NCBI GenBank assembly: GCA_025965475.1
Contig: JAOPWV010000133.1
Span: 1 to 39,397, forward strand
DNA from: Frankiales bacterium
GTDB taxonomy: Bacteria; Actinomycetota; Actinomycetes; Mycobacteriales; SCTD01
Reading direction: 5' to 3'
Length of the DNA: 39,397 nucleotides
Shown here: positions 30,473-38,463 of the stretch, piece after piece
Layout of the letters: each line of letters starts with the position of its first letter
How positions within the stretch are numbered: the stretch's first letter is position 1
Notes under the pieces: generated by a model
Seen by the model: the letters and a program-made list of their open reading frames with translations, nothing else
Databases searched by the model: none
Told to the model about the DNA's origin: nothing
Translations under genes and position numbers: made by a program

Positions 30473-32365
30473 GTGTGCGTGACGAGGGCGACGGAACCCG
30501 GGCTCCGCATCGAGGACTATGCCGTGATCGGCGACACCCACACGATGGCCCTGGTCGGCTGTGACGGCTCCGTCGACTGGCTGTGCCAGCCACGGTTCGA
30601 TTCGGCAGCGTCGTTCGCCAAGCTGCTGGGCGACGAGGACAACGGCCGTTGGCAGGTGTGTCCGCGGAATCTGGCGCTGGGCGCGGTCCGCCGGACCAGC
30701 CGCCGGTACCGGTCCGGGACGCTGATCCTGGAGACGGAGTGGGAGACGGACACGGGGGTCGTGCGGCTCACCGACGCGATGCCGCCGCGGGACCGGCACG
30801 CCGACATCGTCCGCCGGGTCGAGGGGGTCTCCGGCGAGGTCGAGATGGCCATGCGCTGGGTGGTCCGTTTCGGGTACGGCTCAGCCGTCCCCTGGGTCCG
30901 GCGCCTCAGCGATCCCTGGGGCAACCCGTGCCTGGTGGCGATCGCCGGCCCGGACGCGCTCGTCCTGCGCGGTGACGTCCTGCCCCGCGCCGACCACCGG
31001 GGCAAGGACCGGGCGCACCACGCCCACTTCACCGTGCGCGCCGGCGAGACTGTGGACCTGTCGCTGATGTGGTTCCCGTCGAACGAGGCGATGCCCCACC
31101 TTCCCGCGGTGGGGGACGCTCTGGCCCGGACACAGGCGTACTGGGTGGACTGGTGCTCCGCCTCGACGTACCAGGGCCGGTACGTCGAGCCCGTGCAGCG
31201 CTCGCTGATCGTCCTCAAGGGGATGACCTTCGAGCCGACCGGTGGGATCGTGGCCGCGCCGACAACGTCACTGCCCGAGCAGATCGGTGGCTCGCGCAAC
31301 TGGGACTACCGGTACTGCTGGCTGCGGGACGCCACCCTCGTCCTGAACGCGCTGCTGCTGGCCGGTTACACCGGTGAGGCCGCGAGCTGGCGGAACTGGC
31401 TGCTCCGGGCCGTCGCCGGCGCTCCCGAGCAGCTCCAGATCCTGTACGGCCTCGCGGGGGAGCGGCTGCTGCCCGAGATCGAGCTGCCGTGGCTGCCCGG
31501 CTATGCGGACAGCGACCCGGTGCGAATCGGGAACGCGGCCGCGTCCCAGTTCCAGCTCGACGTGTACGGCGAGGTGATCTCCGCGCTCTTCGCGGCCGCC
31601 AAGGCGGGGCTCAAGCACGACGGCTTCTCCTGGCCGGTCCAGCGGGCCCTGGTCGCGCACCTGGAGACGGTCCGGCACCTGCCCGACTCCGGGCTCTGGG
31701 AGGTGCGCGGGCCGGAGCGGCACTTCACGTACAGCAAGGTGATGGTGTGGGTCGGCTTCGACCGCGCGGTGCGCAGCGTGGAGGAGCTCGGCCTGGACGG
31801 ACCCGTCGAGCGCTGGCGTGAGCTGCGCGACGAGGTGCATGCGGAGATCTGCGAGAAGGGCTGGAACGACGAGGTCGGCGCGTTCACGCAGTACTACGGC
31901 GGCACGGAGATCGACGCCTCGCTGCTGGTCATGCCGTCGGTCGGGTTCCTCCCCGGTGACGACCCGCGCTGCCTGGCGACGCTGGACGCGATCGAGCGGA
32001 CGCTGCGGCACGGCCCGTTCGTGGACCGGTACGAGACGAAGGAGCAGGTCGACGGCCTCCCGCCCGGCGAGGGCTCGTTCCTGGCGTGCTCGTTCTGGCT
32101 GGTCAGCGCGCTGGCCCATGCGGGGCGGGTCGACGAGGCGACGAAGGTCTTCGAGGAGCTGCTGGATCTTCGCAACGACGTCGGCCTGCTCGCGGAGGAG
32201 TACGACGCGGACCTGGGCCGCATGACGGGCAACTTCCCGCAGGCGTTCTCGCACCTGGCCCTGGTCGAGGCCGCTGCGACTCTCGAAGCGTTGGGTTCCC
32301 CTGCCTCTGGGCAGGGCACGACCGCTGCGCAAGAGTCGCAAGAGTCATCGAAACGGGAGGGGTGA
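30473..32365 (+). CDS. Glycoside hydrolase family 15 protein (trehalase/glucoamylase-like)
   Basis: The 630-residue protein has an N-terminal beta-sandwich domain (about 10-240: EDYAVIGDTHTMALVGCDGSVDWLC) and a C-terminal (alpha/alpha)6 catalytic barrel (about 250-610). Active-site signatures are GGSRNWDYRYCWLRDA and, near the C-terminus, LAEEYDADLGRMTGNFPQAFSH, which supplies a catalytic glutamate. Actinobacterial members include trehalases and alpha-glucan hydrolases; the substrate here is unknown. There is no signal peptide, so it acts inside the cell. GTG at 30473 has GGAGGGG 6 nt upstream. GTG 30479 and ATG 30455 are alternatives. The DUF3618 gene overlaps or abuts its stop. Confidence 0.9.
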   Translation: MCVTRATEPGLRIEDYAVIGDTHTMALVGCDGSVDWLCQPRFDSAASFAKLLGDEDNGRWQVCPRNLALGAVRRTSRRYRSGTLILETEWETDTGVVRLTDAMPPRDRHADIVRRVEGVSGEVEMAMRWVVRFGYGSAVPWVRRLSDPWGNPCLVAIAGPDALVLRGDVLPRADHRGKDRAHHAHFTVRAGETVDLSLMWFPSNEAMPHLPAVGDALARTQAYWVDWCSASTYQGRYVEPVQRSLIVLKGMTFEPTGGIVAAPTTSLPEQIGGSRNWDYRYCWLRDATLVLNALLLAGYTGEAASWRNWLLRAVAGAPEQLQILYGLAGERLLPEIELPWLPGYADSDPVRIGNAAASQFQLDVYGEVISALFAAAKAGLKHDGFSWPVQRALVAHLETVRHLPDSGLWEVRGPERHFTYSKVMVWVGFDRAVRSVEELGLDGPVERWRELRDEVHAEICEKGWNDEVGAFTQYYGGTEIDASLLVMPSVGFLPGDDPRCLATLDAIERTLRHGPFVDRYETKEQVDGLPPGEGSFLACSFWLVSALAHAGRVDEATKVFEELLDLRNDVGLLAEEYDADLGRMTGNFPQAFSHLALVEAAATLEALGSPASGQGTTAAQESQESSKREG

Positions 32366-32370
32366 CCCGC

Positions 32371-32889
32371 GTGGCGGGCAACGACGATCAGGGCCGAGCG
32401 CCGGTGGGCACGGGGAACGGCCAGGCGGAGCGGGGACGGGGCGGCGCGGTGCTGCGCTCCGACGACCCCGCGGTGCTTGCCGCCGAGATCGAGCGCACCC
32501 GGGAGGAGCTCGCTGCGACGCTCGATGCCATCGCCGACAGGGTGAGCCCGAAGCGGGTCGCGAAGCGAACCACCCGCAAGGTCGCCGAGGTCGCCCACGA
32601 GGCCGCTGCAAGCGTGAAGGACACCGCCACGACGGCCCGGGAAAAGGTGACCGGCCGAGCCGTGACCGTCCTGCCGGACATACCGCCCAGGGTCGAGATC
32701 GGGGCGCCCGGGGTGGCGCCGATCGGGCACGTCGCTCCGGTCGTGCCCCCGAGTCCGGCAGCGGCGGCCACCACCTACAGCTCGTCCGGCCCGTCGCTGC
32801 GGCCGGAATACCTCGCCGCCGGCGCGGGTGCCGGGGTCCTGGCCGGGGTCCTCGCGGTGGTCCTGATCCGCCGTCGCCGGCGGCGCTGA
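32371..32889 (+). CDS. DUF3618 family membrane protein
   Basis: The 172-residue protein has a disordered Gly/Arg-rich N-terminus and the DUF3618 motif AEIERTREELAATLDAIADRVSPKR (helical, about 36-62, here quoted in overlapping pieces). A charged helical stretch, a Pro/Ala/Val-rich linker, one C-terminal membrane helix (about 147-166) and a short RRRRRR tail follow. Members often sit beside membrane-organising proteins, and the function is unknown. GTG 32371 has GGGAGG 10 nt upstream. An in-frame GTG at 32362 overlaps the preceding stop (GTGA) and may be the coupled start instead. Confidence 0.75.
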   Translation: MAGNDDQGRAPVGTGNGQAERGRGGAVLRSDDPAVLAAEIERTREELAATLDAIADRVSPKRVAKRTTRKVAEVAHEAAASVKDTATTAREKVTGRAVTVLPDIPPRVEIGAPGVAPIGHVAPVVPPSPAAAATTYSSSGPSLRPEYLAAGAGAGVLAGVLAVVLIRRRRRR

Positions 32890-32898
32890 GCGGGTCTG

Positions 32899-33594
32899 TT
32901 ACAGGTCCGGCTGGGCCGGCAGCTCGATCAGGCCGGTGCTGAGCGCGGACGTGACGGCCTCGACGCGGGTCCGGGCCTCCAGCTTGGACAGCACGTTGCT
33001 GACGTGGTTCTTGACCGTGTTCTCGCTGATGAACAGCTCCGAGGCGATCTCCCGGTTGCTCATCGAGCGGGCCAGCAGGTTGAGCACCTCGAGCTCGCGC
33101 GCCGACAGGCCGGCGGTCGTCACCGGTGAGGGGGCCACCGGGCGCGCCTCGTCGCGGAAGGCCGACAGGACCGCGCTGGCGGCCTCCGGCGGCAGCAGGG
33201 ACTGGCCGGCATGCACCGCGCGCAGCGCCGCCGGGAACTCCTCGACCGGATGCTGCTTGGACAGGAAGCCGACGGCACCGGAGCGGAACGCCTCGACCAT
33301 GTCCTCGACCTTGTCGGTGCCGGACAGGGCCACGATGCGGGCCGACGGCGCGGCGGTGTGCAGCTGGGACACATAGGCCAGCCCGCTGCGGCCGCCGAGG
33401 TCGAGGTCGAGCAGGACCAGGTCCGGTGCCAGCTCGGCGACGGCCTCGACCGCCTCCGGCCCGGTCGCCGCCTCGCCGACCACGCGCAGGTCGGGCTCCA
33501 GGTCCAGCTGCATGCGCAGGAGCTGCCGCCACATCTGGTGGTCGTCGACCAGGAAGACGAGCACCTGGTCGACGTCCGACTCCGGGGTTCCCAT
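32899..33594 (-). CDS. NarL/LuxR-family response regulator
   Basis: The 231-residue protein has a receiver domain (about 9-130, acidic pair in LVDDHQ, phosphoacceptor near D63 in LVLLDLDLGG). The GerE-type helix-turn-helix lies at about 165-225 (LSARELEVLNLLARSMSNREIASELFISENTVKNHVSNVL, quoted as the family core). No histidine kinase gene is adjacent, so it is an orphan here and its kinase must be elsewhere. The ATG at 33594 lies 7 nt after TACACT on the minus strand with no Shine-Dalgarno, a leaderless arrangement. It is convergent with the DUF3618 gene (9 bp between stops). Confidence 0.93.
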   Translation of the reverse strand: MGTPESDVDQVLVFLVDDHQMWRQLLRMQLDLEPDLRVVGEAATGPEAVEAVAELAPDLVLLDLDLGGRSGLAYVSQLHTAAPSARIVALSGTDKVEDMVEAFRSGAVGFLSKQHPVEEFPAALRAVHAGQSLLPPEAASAVLSAFRDEARPVAPSPVTTAGLSARELEVLNLLARSMSNREIASELFISENTVKNHVSNVLSKLEARTRVEAVTSALSTGLIELPAQPDL

Positions 33595-33601
33595 TTGCGG
33601 G

Positions 33602-33607
33602 AGTGTA
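33602..33607 (-). promoter_or_regulatory. -10 element TACACT for a leaderless NarL-type regulator mRNA
   Basis: TACACT on the minus strand is followed by 7 nt and the ATG at 33592-33594. No ribosome-binding site is seen. Confidence 0.55.
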
Positions 33608-33658
33608 GTGATCTGACGCGGTCGCGCATGTGCAAACGCCGGGTCGGCACGCCGCGTT

Positions 33659-34774
33659 TCAGCCGCCGGACACGAAGATCTCGTCCGGGGGCGACGGGTC
33701 GTCCGCGGTCTCCAGCCAGCGTTCCGGCAGGCTCACCGTCCGCGGGCCCTGCAGGTGCCCGCGGGGCAGGCGGTGCGACTCGGGCGGAAGCTCCGCCTCC
33801 GGGTCGAGCTCTTCGAGCAGCGCGTCGAGCTCGGTGAGCGACGACACCATCCCGAGGCTGCGGCGGCGTACGCCGCCTGCCGGGTAGCCGGTGAGGTACC
33901 AGCCGACGTGCTTGCGGAAGTCGCGCAGGGCCATGCCCTCGTCGCCGCCGAAGGCCTCCACGAGCAGCCGGGCGTGCGTGCGCATGACGTCGGCGACCTC
34001 GCCCAGCCGCGGCGGACCCTGGACGGAACGGCCTGCGAAGGCGTCCGCCAGGTCGCGGAACAGCCAGGGCTTGCCCAGGCAGCCCCGGCCGATGACCACG
34101 CCGTCGCAGCCGGTCCCGGCGAGCATCTGCAGGGCGTGCTCGGCCGCCCAGACGTCCCCGTTGCCGAGCACCGGGATGGACGTCACGGCCTGCTTGAGCG
34201 CGGCGATCGCTGGCCAGTCCGCCCGACCGGAGTAGAGCTGCTCGGCGGTTCGCGCGTGCAGGGTGATCGCCGCGGCACCGGCGTCCTCGGCGATCCGGCC
34301 GGCCCCGAGGTAGGTGAGGACCTCGTCGCTGACGCCCTTGCGCATCTTCACGGTGACGGGGACCGATCCGGCCGCCTGCACGGCGGCCGAGATGATCGAG
34401 CCGAACAGCACCCGGTGCACGGGCAGCGCGGAGCCGCCGCCGCGCCGCGTCACCTTCGGGGAGGGGCAGCCGGTGTTCAGGTCGACGTGGTCGACACCGA
34501 GCTCGTCCACGACCCGGCGTACCGCCTCGCCCACGACGCGTGGGTCCACGCCGTACAGCTGGATGCTCCGGACCTGCTCGTCGGCGCCGAAGCTGATCAT
34601 CCGGGACGTCGTCTGGTTGCCCTCGATGAGCGCCCGGGCCGACACCATCTCGCTGACGTAGAGCCCGGCGCCGTAGCTCCGGCACAGCCGGCGGTACGCC
34701 GCGTTCGTGACGCCGGCCATGGGCGCGAGGACGACGGGCGGGTCGACCGCGAGCGGCCCGATCTTCAGGACCAC
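33659..34774 (-). CDS. dusB: tRNA-dihydrouridine synthase (DusB-like)
   Basis: The 371-residue FMN-dependent TIM-barrel enzyme reduces uridines to dihydrouridine in tRNA D-loops. Diagnostic segments are VVLAPMAGVTNAAYRRLCR, the catalytic cysteine in DLNTGCPSPKVTRRGGGSAL, VKMRKG, and the flavin phosphate site NGDVWAAEHA and GVVIGRGCLGKPW. A C-terminal helical domain binds tRNA, followed by a tail rich in Pro and Glu. The GTG at 34772-34774 overlaps the end of maf by 10 bp, so the two are co-transcribed and probably translationally coupled. Confidence 0.95.
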   Translation of the reverse strand: MVLKIGPLAVDPPVVLAPMAGVTNAAYRRLCRSYGAGLYVSEMVSARALIEGNQTTSRMISFGADEQVRSIQLYGVDPRVVGEAVRRVVDELGVDHVDLNTGCPSPKVTRRGGGSALPVHRVLFGSIISAAVQAAGSVPVTVKMRKGVSDEVLTYLGAGRIAEDAGAAAITLHARTAEQLYSGRADWPAIAALKQAVTSIPVLGNGDVWAAEHALQMLAGTGCDGVVIGRGCLGKPWLFRDLADAFAGRSVQGPPRLGEVADVMRTHARLLVEAFGGDEGMALRDFRKHVGWYLTGYPAGGVRRRSLGMVSSLTELDALLEELDPEAELPPESHRLPRGHLQGPRTVSLPERWLETADDPSPPDEIFVSGG

Positions 34775-35358
34775 AGGTCACTCACCCGGACCCCGAGCTT
34801 CGTGAGCAGTTCGCGCAGCAGCGGCAGGGACAGCCCGATCACGTTGCCGGGGTCACCGTCGATGCCGGCCACGAACGGCGCGGAGCGGCCGTCCAGCGTG
34901 AACGCGCCGGCGACGTGCAGCGGCTCGCCGGTGGCGACGTACGCCGCGATCTCCTCGTCGTCCGGCGTGCCGAAGCGGACCACCGTGGCGCCCACGGCGC
35001 TGGCCTGGTCCCCGGTGGCTGCGTCGATGACGCAATGCCCGGTCAGCAGCGTGCCCTCCCGGCCGCGCATCGCCCGCCAGCGGGCGACGGCGACCTCGGC
35101 CGTGGCCGGCTTGCCGAGCACCTCGCCGCCGAGGACGAGCATCGAGTCGCAGCCGATGACGAGAGCGTCGGCCTGGCCGGCCGCCACCGCCTGCGCCTTC
35201 TGGACCGCGAGCTGCTCGACGAGGTCGGCGGGCTCGTCGCTGGTCACGAGGGACTCGTCGACGCCGCTCACCACGACCTGTGGATCGAAGCCTGCGTCGC
35301 GCAGCAGGCGCAACCGGGCCGGTGAGGCGGAGGCGAGGACGAGCGGACGGGTCGACAC
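34765..35358 (-). CDS. maf: Maf-like nucleotide pyrophosphatase
   Basis: The 197-residue house-cleaning pyrophosphatase acts on modified or canonical dTTP/UTP-type nucleotides. It has the family start VLASASPARLRLL, SGVDES, and IGCDSMLVLGGEVLGKP with the catalytic aspartate. GDPGNVIGLSLPLLRELL near the C-terminus is also typical. The chosen start is the GTG at 35356-35358, directly before the family N-terminus. Its stop lies inside dusB. In the same window rdgB encodes a second nucleotide-cleaning enzyme. Confidence 0.94.
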   Translation of the reverse strand: MSTRPLVLASASPARLRLLRDAGFDPQVVVSGVDESLVTSDEPADLVEQLAVQKAQAVAAGQADALVIGCDSMLVLGGEVLGKPATAEVAVARWRAMRGREGTLLTGHCVIDAATGDQASAVGATVVRFGTPDDEEIAAYVATGEPLHVAGAFTLDGRSAPFVAGIDGDPGNVIGLSLPLLRELLTKLGVRVSDLWS

Positions 35359-35379
35359 GAGGGACCATTCTCCCAGACG

Positions 35380-36237
35380 TCAGAGCAGGTGCTGCCAGCT
35401 CGCCGGATTCAGGTCGAGGAAGTCGCGGACGCCGGCCGGATCGTGCCCGGTCACCTCGCGCACCGCGTTGCTCTCGACGTCCAGCTCACCGGTCGCCACG
35501 GCGCTGTAGGTCGAGACCCACCCGTCCACCTCGAACGCCGGCGCGCCGTACGACGCGCGGGAGGCGTAGGCCTCCTCGAGGGTCTCCTCGACGTAGACGA
35601 CGTCCCGTCCGGACACCTCGCCGAGAAGGGTCGCCAGCTCGCGCATCGTGAGGCGGTCCGGTCCGGTGACGTCGAGCGTCGCGCCGTCGTAGTCGTCGGA
35701 CAGCAGGACGGCCGCGGCGACGCCGGCCACGTCGTCGCGCGTGACGGGCGTGAACGCGCCGTCGCCGGCCGGGCCCCGGATGACGCCGTCCGCGCCGGCC
35801 AGCGTCGGCAGGAAGTCGGTGTAGAACGCGTCGCGCAGGAAGGTGTGCCGCAGCCCCAGGGCGCGTACGTGCTCCTCGGTCGCCCAGTGGTCGCGGGCGA
35901 AGGTGAAGGTCGCGTCCGGCGCGGCCCCGAGGAACGACAGGTACACCACCCGCTCCACGCCGGCCGCGGCCGCCGCGTCCAGGGCGGTGGTGTGCTGGCG
36001 CACCCGGTTCGCGTCCTCTCTCGCCGAGACGAGGAAGAGCGTGTCGATGCCGGTGAAGGCGCGCGACAGGGCCTCCCGATCGTCGTACGACGCCTGGGCC
36101 ACCTCCGCGCCGGCCAGCTCGGGCGCGCGCGCCGCGTCGCGGACGACGAGCCGCTGCGGGGTGCCGGCGGAGGCGAGCTTGCGGGCCACCCGGCGGCCGA
36201 TCTGGCCGGTGGCGCCGGTCACGGCGGTGCGGGTCAT
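35380..36237 (-). CDS. NmrA-like NAD(P)-binding oxidoreductase
   Basis: The 285-residue atypical SDR has a Rossmann N-terminus (TAVTGATGQIGRRVARKLA) and the segments VYLSFLGAAPDATFTFARDH, RHTFLRDAFYTDFLP and FTPVTRDDVAGVAAAVL. These place it with NmrA/QOR2-like NAD(P)H-sensing or quinone reductase proteins. The canonical YxxxK active site is not evident, as usual for this group. ATG at 36235-36237 with GAGGAG upstream; an upstream ATG at 36252 would add five residues. It is followed by maf on the same strand, 21 bp away. Confidence 0.88.
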   Translation of the reverse strand: MTRTAVTGATGQIGRRVARKLASAGTPQRLVVRDAARAPELAGAEVAQASYDDREALSRAFTGIDTLFLVSAREDANRVRQHTTALDAAAAAGVERVVYLSFLGAAPDATFTFARDHWATEEHVRALGLRHTFLRDAFYTDFLPTLAGADGVIRGPAGDGAFTPVTRDDVAGVAAAVLLSDDYDGATLDVTGPDRLTMRELATLLGEVSGRDVVYVEETLEEAYASRASYGAPAFEVDGWVSTYSAVATGELDVESNAVREVTGHDPAGVRDFLDLNPASWQHLL

Positions 36238-36313
36238 GGGGCTCCTCGGCAAGGGGCAGGTCGCTCGTGCCCGGCCGGCCGCCGGGGCTCGGTCCGATCC
36301 TGCCAGTGGCGTT

Positions 36314-36736
36314 TCAGCCCATCTCGTCCCGGAGCAGCTCGCCGAGTCGGTCGAGCACCGGCAGCCAGACGTCCTCGAGTTCGTCCTCGCTCGTACCGCT
36401 GGCGGGCGCCTCCTCCACCAGCAGCCGCACGACGGTCCGCTCGTCCGAGCGGCGCAGCGTCCAGGTGAGGTAGGTGCAGCTGCCGCTGCCGGCGTCCTCC
36501 ACCGTCAGCGACAGCAGGTGGGGCGGCTCGATGCGCAGCACCTGGCCCTGCAGCGCCGGGAAGCCGGTCAGCTCCAGCTGTACCGGCGCGCCGGGCTCCC
36601 ACGACGTGCGGACCGACAGGCCGTGCAGGTAGCGCGGGCTGCGCTCCGGGCACAGCAGCGAACCCCAGACCTGCTCAGGCTGCGCGCAGGTGAGCAGGCG
36701 GAAGGTGTGCGACAGCACCGGGTCGTGACGCGGCAC
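36314..36736 (-). CDS. SRPBCC (START/Bet v1-like) domain protein
   Basis: The 140-residue protein fits the SRPBCC/AHSA1 fold: a first strand LSHTFRLLTC, a helix with QPEQVWGSLLCPERSPRYL, a run of strands (VQLELTGFPALQGQVLRIEPPHLLSLTVED) and a long C-terminal helix ending LLRDEMG. These proteins bind hydrophobic ligands, and the ligand is not known. The GTG at 36734-36736 has GGAGG about 6 nt upstream; the longer open frame to 36856 is Arg/Pro-rich and unlikely. It lies 76 bp upstream of the NmrA-like gene. Confidence 0.82.
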   Translation of the reverse strand: MPRHDPVLSHTFRLLTCAQPEQVWGSLLCPERSPRYLHGLSVRTSWEPGAPVQLELTGFPALQGQVLRIEPPHLLSLTVEDAGSGSCTYLTWTLRRSDERTVVRLLVEEAPASGTSEDELEDVWLPVLDRLGELLRDEMG

Positions 36737-36868
36737 GGCTGCCTCCGTCCTGGGTCCTACGGGTAGCGGCCGCCCAGGATGCCGCCTGGCGGGTGGGTAC
36801 GGGCCGCGATCGGGCAAGAACGGTGCGTACGGACTACGCCCTGTGACCCACCGCACGCGGACGGCCAG

Positions 36869-36897
36869 TTGCTTGAATTCTCAACGTCCTGTAGCGT
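36869..36897 (+). promoter_or_regulatory. Promoter of the YceI gene: TTGCTT-N17-TAGCGT
   Basis: TTGCTT (36869-36874), a 17-nt spacer, then TAGCGT (36892-36897), 47 nt before the ATG. The half-palindrome TTGA-N4-TCAA (36873-36884) sits inside the spacer and could be a repressor site. Confidence 0.55.
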
Positions 36898-36944
36898 TCA
36901 CGCCAGAAGGTTGCAGGTTCAATCAAACGATCACTGGAGACATC

Positions 36945-37508
36945 ATGAGCAGCGACACCGCCCTCAGCACGCAGGACCTGACCGGCGAGTACACGCTCGA
37001 CGCGGCGCACACCCGCATCGGGTTCGTGGCCCGTCACGCGATGGTCACCAAGGTCCGTGGCTCCTTCCAGGAGTTCGTCGGCACCGCCAACCTCGACTTC
37101 ACCGACCCGACCAAGTCGACCGCGCAGCTGACCGTCCAGGTCGCCAGCATCAACACCGGCCAGGAGCAGCGCGACGACCACCTGCGCACCAACGACTTCT
37201 TCGACGCGCCGGCCTTCCCGGAGATCACCTTCGCCAGCACCGGCGTCGAGGCCCTCGGCAAGGACGAGTTCCGCCTCAACGGCGACCTGACCATCAAGGG
37301 CATCACCAAGCCGGTCTCGGTCGACTTCGAGTACACCGGTGCCGCCAAGGACCCGTTCGGCAACGTGCGCGCCGGCTTCGAGGGCAAGACCGTCATCAAC
37401 CGCACCGACTGGGGCGTCAACTTCAACGCCGCCCTCGAGACCGGCGGCCTGCTGGTCTCCGAGAAGATCACGCTCGAGTTCGACGTCTCGGCGATCAAGA
37501 ACGCCTAG
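36945..37508 (+). CDS. YceI-family lipocalin-like protein
   Basis: The 187-residue beta-barrel protein has the YceI signatures GEYTLDAAHTRIGFVARHAMV near the start, DDHLRTNDFFDAPAFPEITF in the middle, and a NRTDWGVNFN strand at the C-terminal end. YceI proteins bind isoprenoid-type or amphiphilic molecules in a long cavity. This one has no signal peptide, so it is cytoplasmic. ATG at 36945, with GGAGA 5 nt upstream and a promoter about 50 bp away. A 14-bp stem terminator follows the stop. Confidence 0.93.
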   Translation: MSSDTALSTQDLTGEYTLDAAHTRIGFVARHAMVTKVRGSFQEFVGTANLDFTDPTKSTAQLTVQVASINTGQEQRDDHLRTNDFFDAPAFPEITFASTGVEALGKDEFRLNGDLTIKGITKPVSVDFEYTGAAKDPFGNVRAGFEGKTVINRTDWGVNFNAALETGGLLVSEKITLEFDVSAIKNA

Positions 37509-37517
37509 TCAGTACGA

Positions 37518-37550
37518 CGAAGGGCCGGCCCGTCTGGGGCCGGCCCTTCG
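37518..37550. terminator. Perfect 14-bp stem terminator after YceI, probably bidirectional
   Basis: CGAAGGGCCGGCCC (37518-37531) and GGGCCGGCCCTTCG (37537-37550) pair perfectly around GTCTG. The hairpin begins 10 bp after the YceI stop and lies 17 bp before the stop of the convergent SDR gene, so it could end both transcripts. There is no long T run. Confidence 0.85.
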
Positions 37551-37566
37551 TGCTGTCACCTTCGTG

Positions 37567-38463
37567 TCAGCGGTGCCTGTGTCCGCCGTCCGCTGCGCCG
37601 CCGGCCCCGACCGGCGTCGTCGCCTCCGGGCCGGCCTCCCGCAGCCGCCGCTCGACGTCCCGGGTCTGCGACCGCGGCGCGTGGGCGGTCAGGGCCGGGG
37701 CGAGGCCGCGCACCCAGGTGATCCCGCGGACCCAGGGCTGGGCGTAGACGTGCGGGGCACGCGCTGCGATCCCGTCGGCCAGCCGGGCCACCGCCGGCTC
37801 GAGCGGATAGGTCCGCCCGAAGATCCACGGCAGCCGGCTGCGCATCTCCCGGAGCCCGGGCCGCTCGTCGGCACCGCGCACCATGTCGGTGTCGGTCCAG
37901 GTCAGGTACGCCACGCCCACGCCGACACCGTGATGCGCGAGCTCCCCGCGCAGGCTGTGCGCGAACGCCTCGGCCCCCGACTTGCTGGCGCAGTAGGCGC
38001 CCATCATCGGGATCGGCAGCAGGGCCGCCAGCGACGCGACCTGCAGGACGTAGCCGCGGGTCTGCACGAGCTGAGGCAGCAACGCGCGGACAGTGCGCAC
38101 GCTGCCCAGCAGATTGACCTCGATGACCCGGTCGTACGACGCGGGGTCGGCGAGCAGCAGCGGGCCGCCGGCGGCGATGCCGGCGTTGACGACGACGACG
38201 TCCGCCGGGCCGAGCCGGTCCTGCACGTCGGCCGCGACGCGCGCGAGCTCGCCCCCGTCCGTGACGTCCACCTCCCACCACGCGCTGCCGGGACAGCCCG
38301 CGGCGACCGCTGCCAGCTCGGCCGGCTCCAGGCCGAGCAGGGCGATCCGGGCGCCGCGGGCCGCCAGTTGCCGGGCGAGCGCCGCGCCGACACCGCGGGC
38401 CGCGCCGGTCACGACGACGACCTTGCCGGTGAGGTCGGCGGGCGTACGCCGCAGGCTGCTCAT
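37567..38463 (-). CDS. Short-chain dehydrogenase/reductase (classical SDR)
   Basis: The 298-residue SDR has the cofactor loop VVVTGAARGVGAALA (residues 17-31), NAGIAAGGPLL, the catalytic serine region LQVASLAALLP, and the active-site Tyr-Lys pair in GAYCASKSG. An aspartate-rich DVTD loop helps bind the cofactor adenine. The C-terminal extension after about 215 is Arg- and Ala-rich, with a His-Arg tail. The substrate is unknown. The ATG overlaps the stop of the hydrolase gene upstream as ATGA, so the two are translationally coupled and may act on related substrates such as lipids. Confidence 0.92.
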   Translation of the reverse strand: MSSLRRTPADLTGKVVVVTGAARGVGAALARQLAARGARIALLGLEPAELAAVAAGCPGSAWWEVDVTDGGELARVAADVQDRLGPADVVVVNAGIAAGGPLLLADPASYDRVIEVNLLGSVRTVRALLPQLVQTRGYVLQVASLAALLPIPMMGAYCASKSGAEAFAHSLRGELAHHGVGVGVAYLTWTDTDMVRGADERPGLREMRSRLPWIFGRTYPLEPAVARLADGIAARAPHVYAQPWVRGITWVRGLAPALTAHAPRSQTRDVERRLREAGPEATTPVGAGGAADGGHRHR

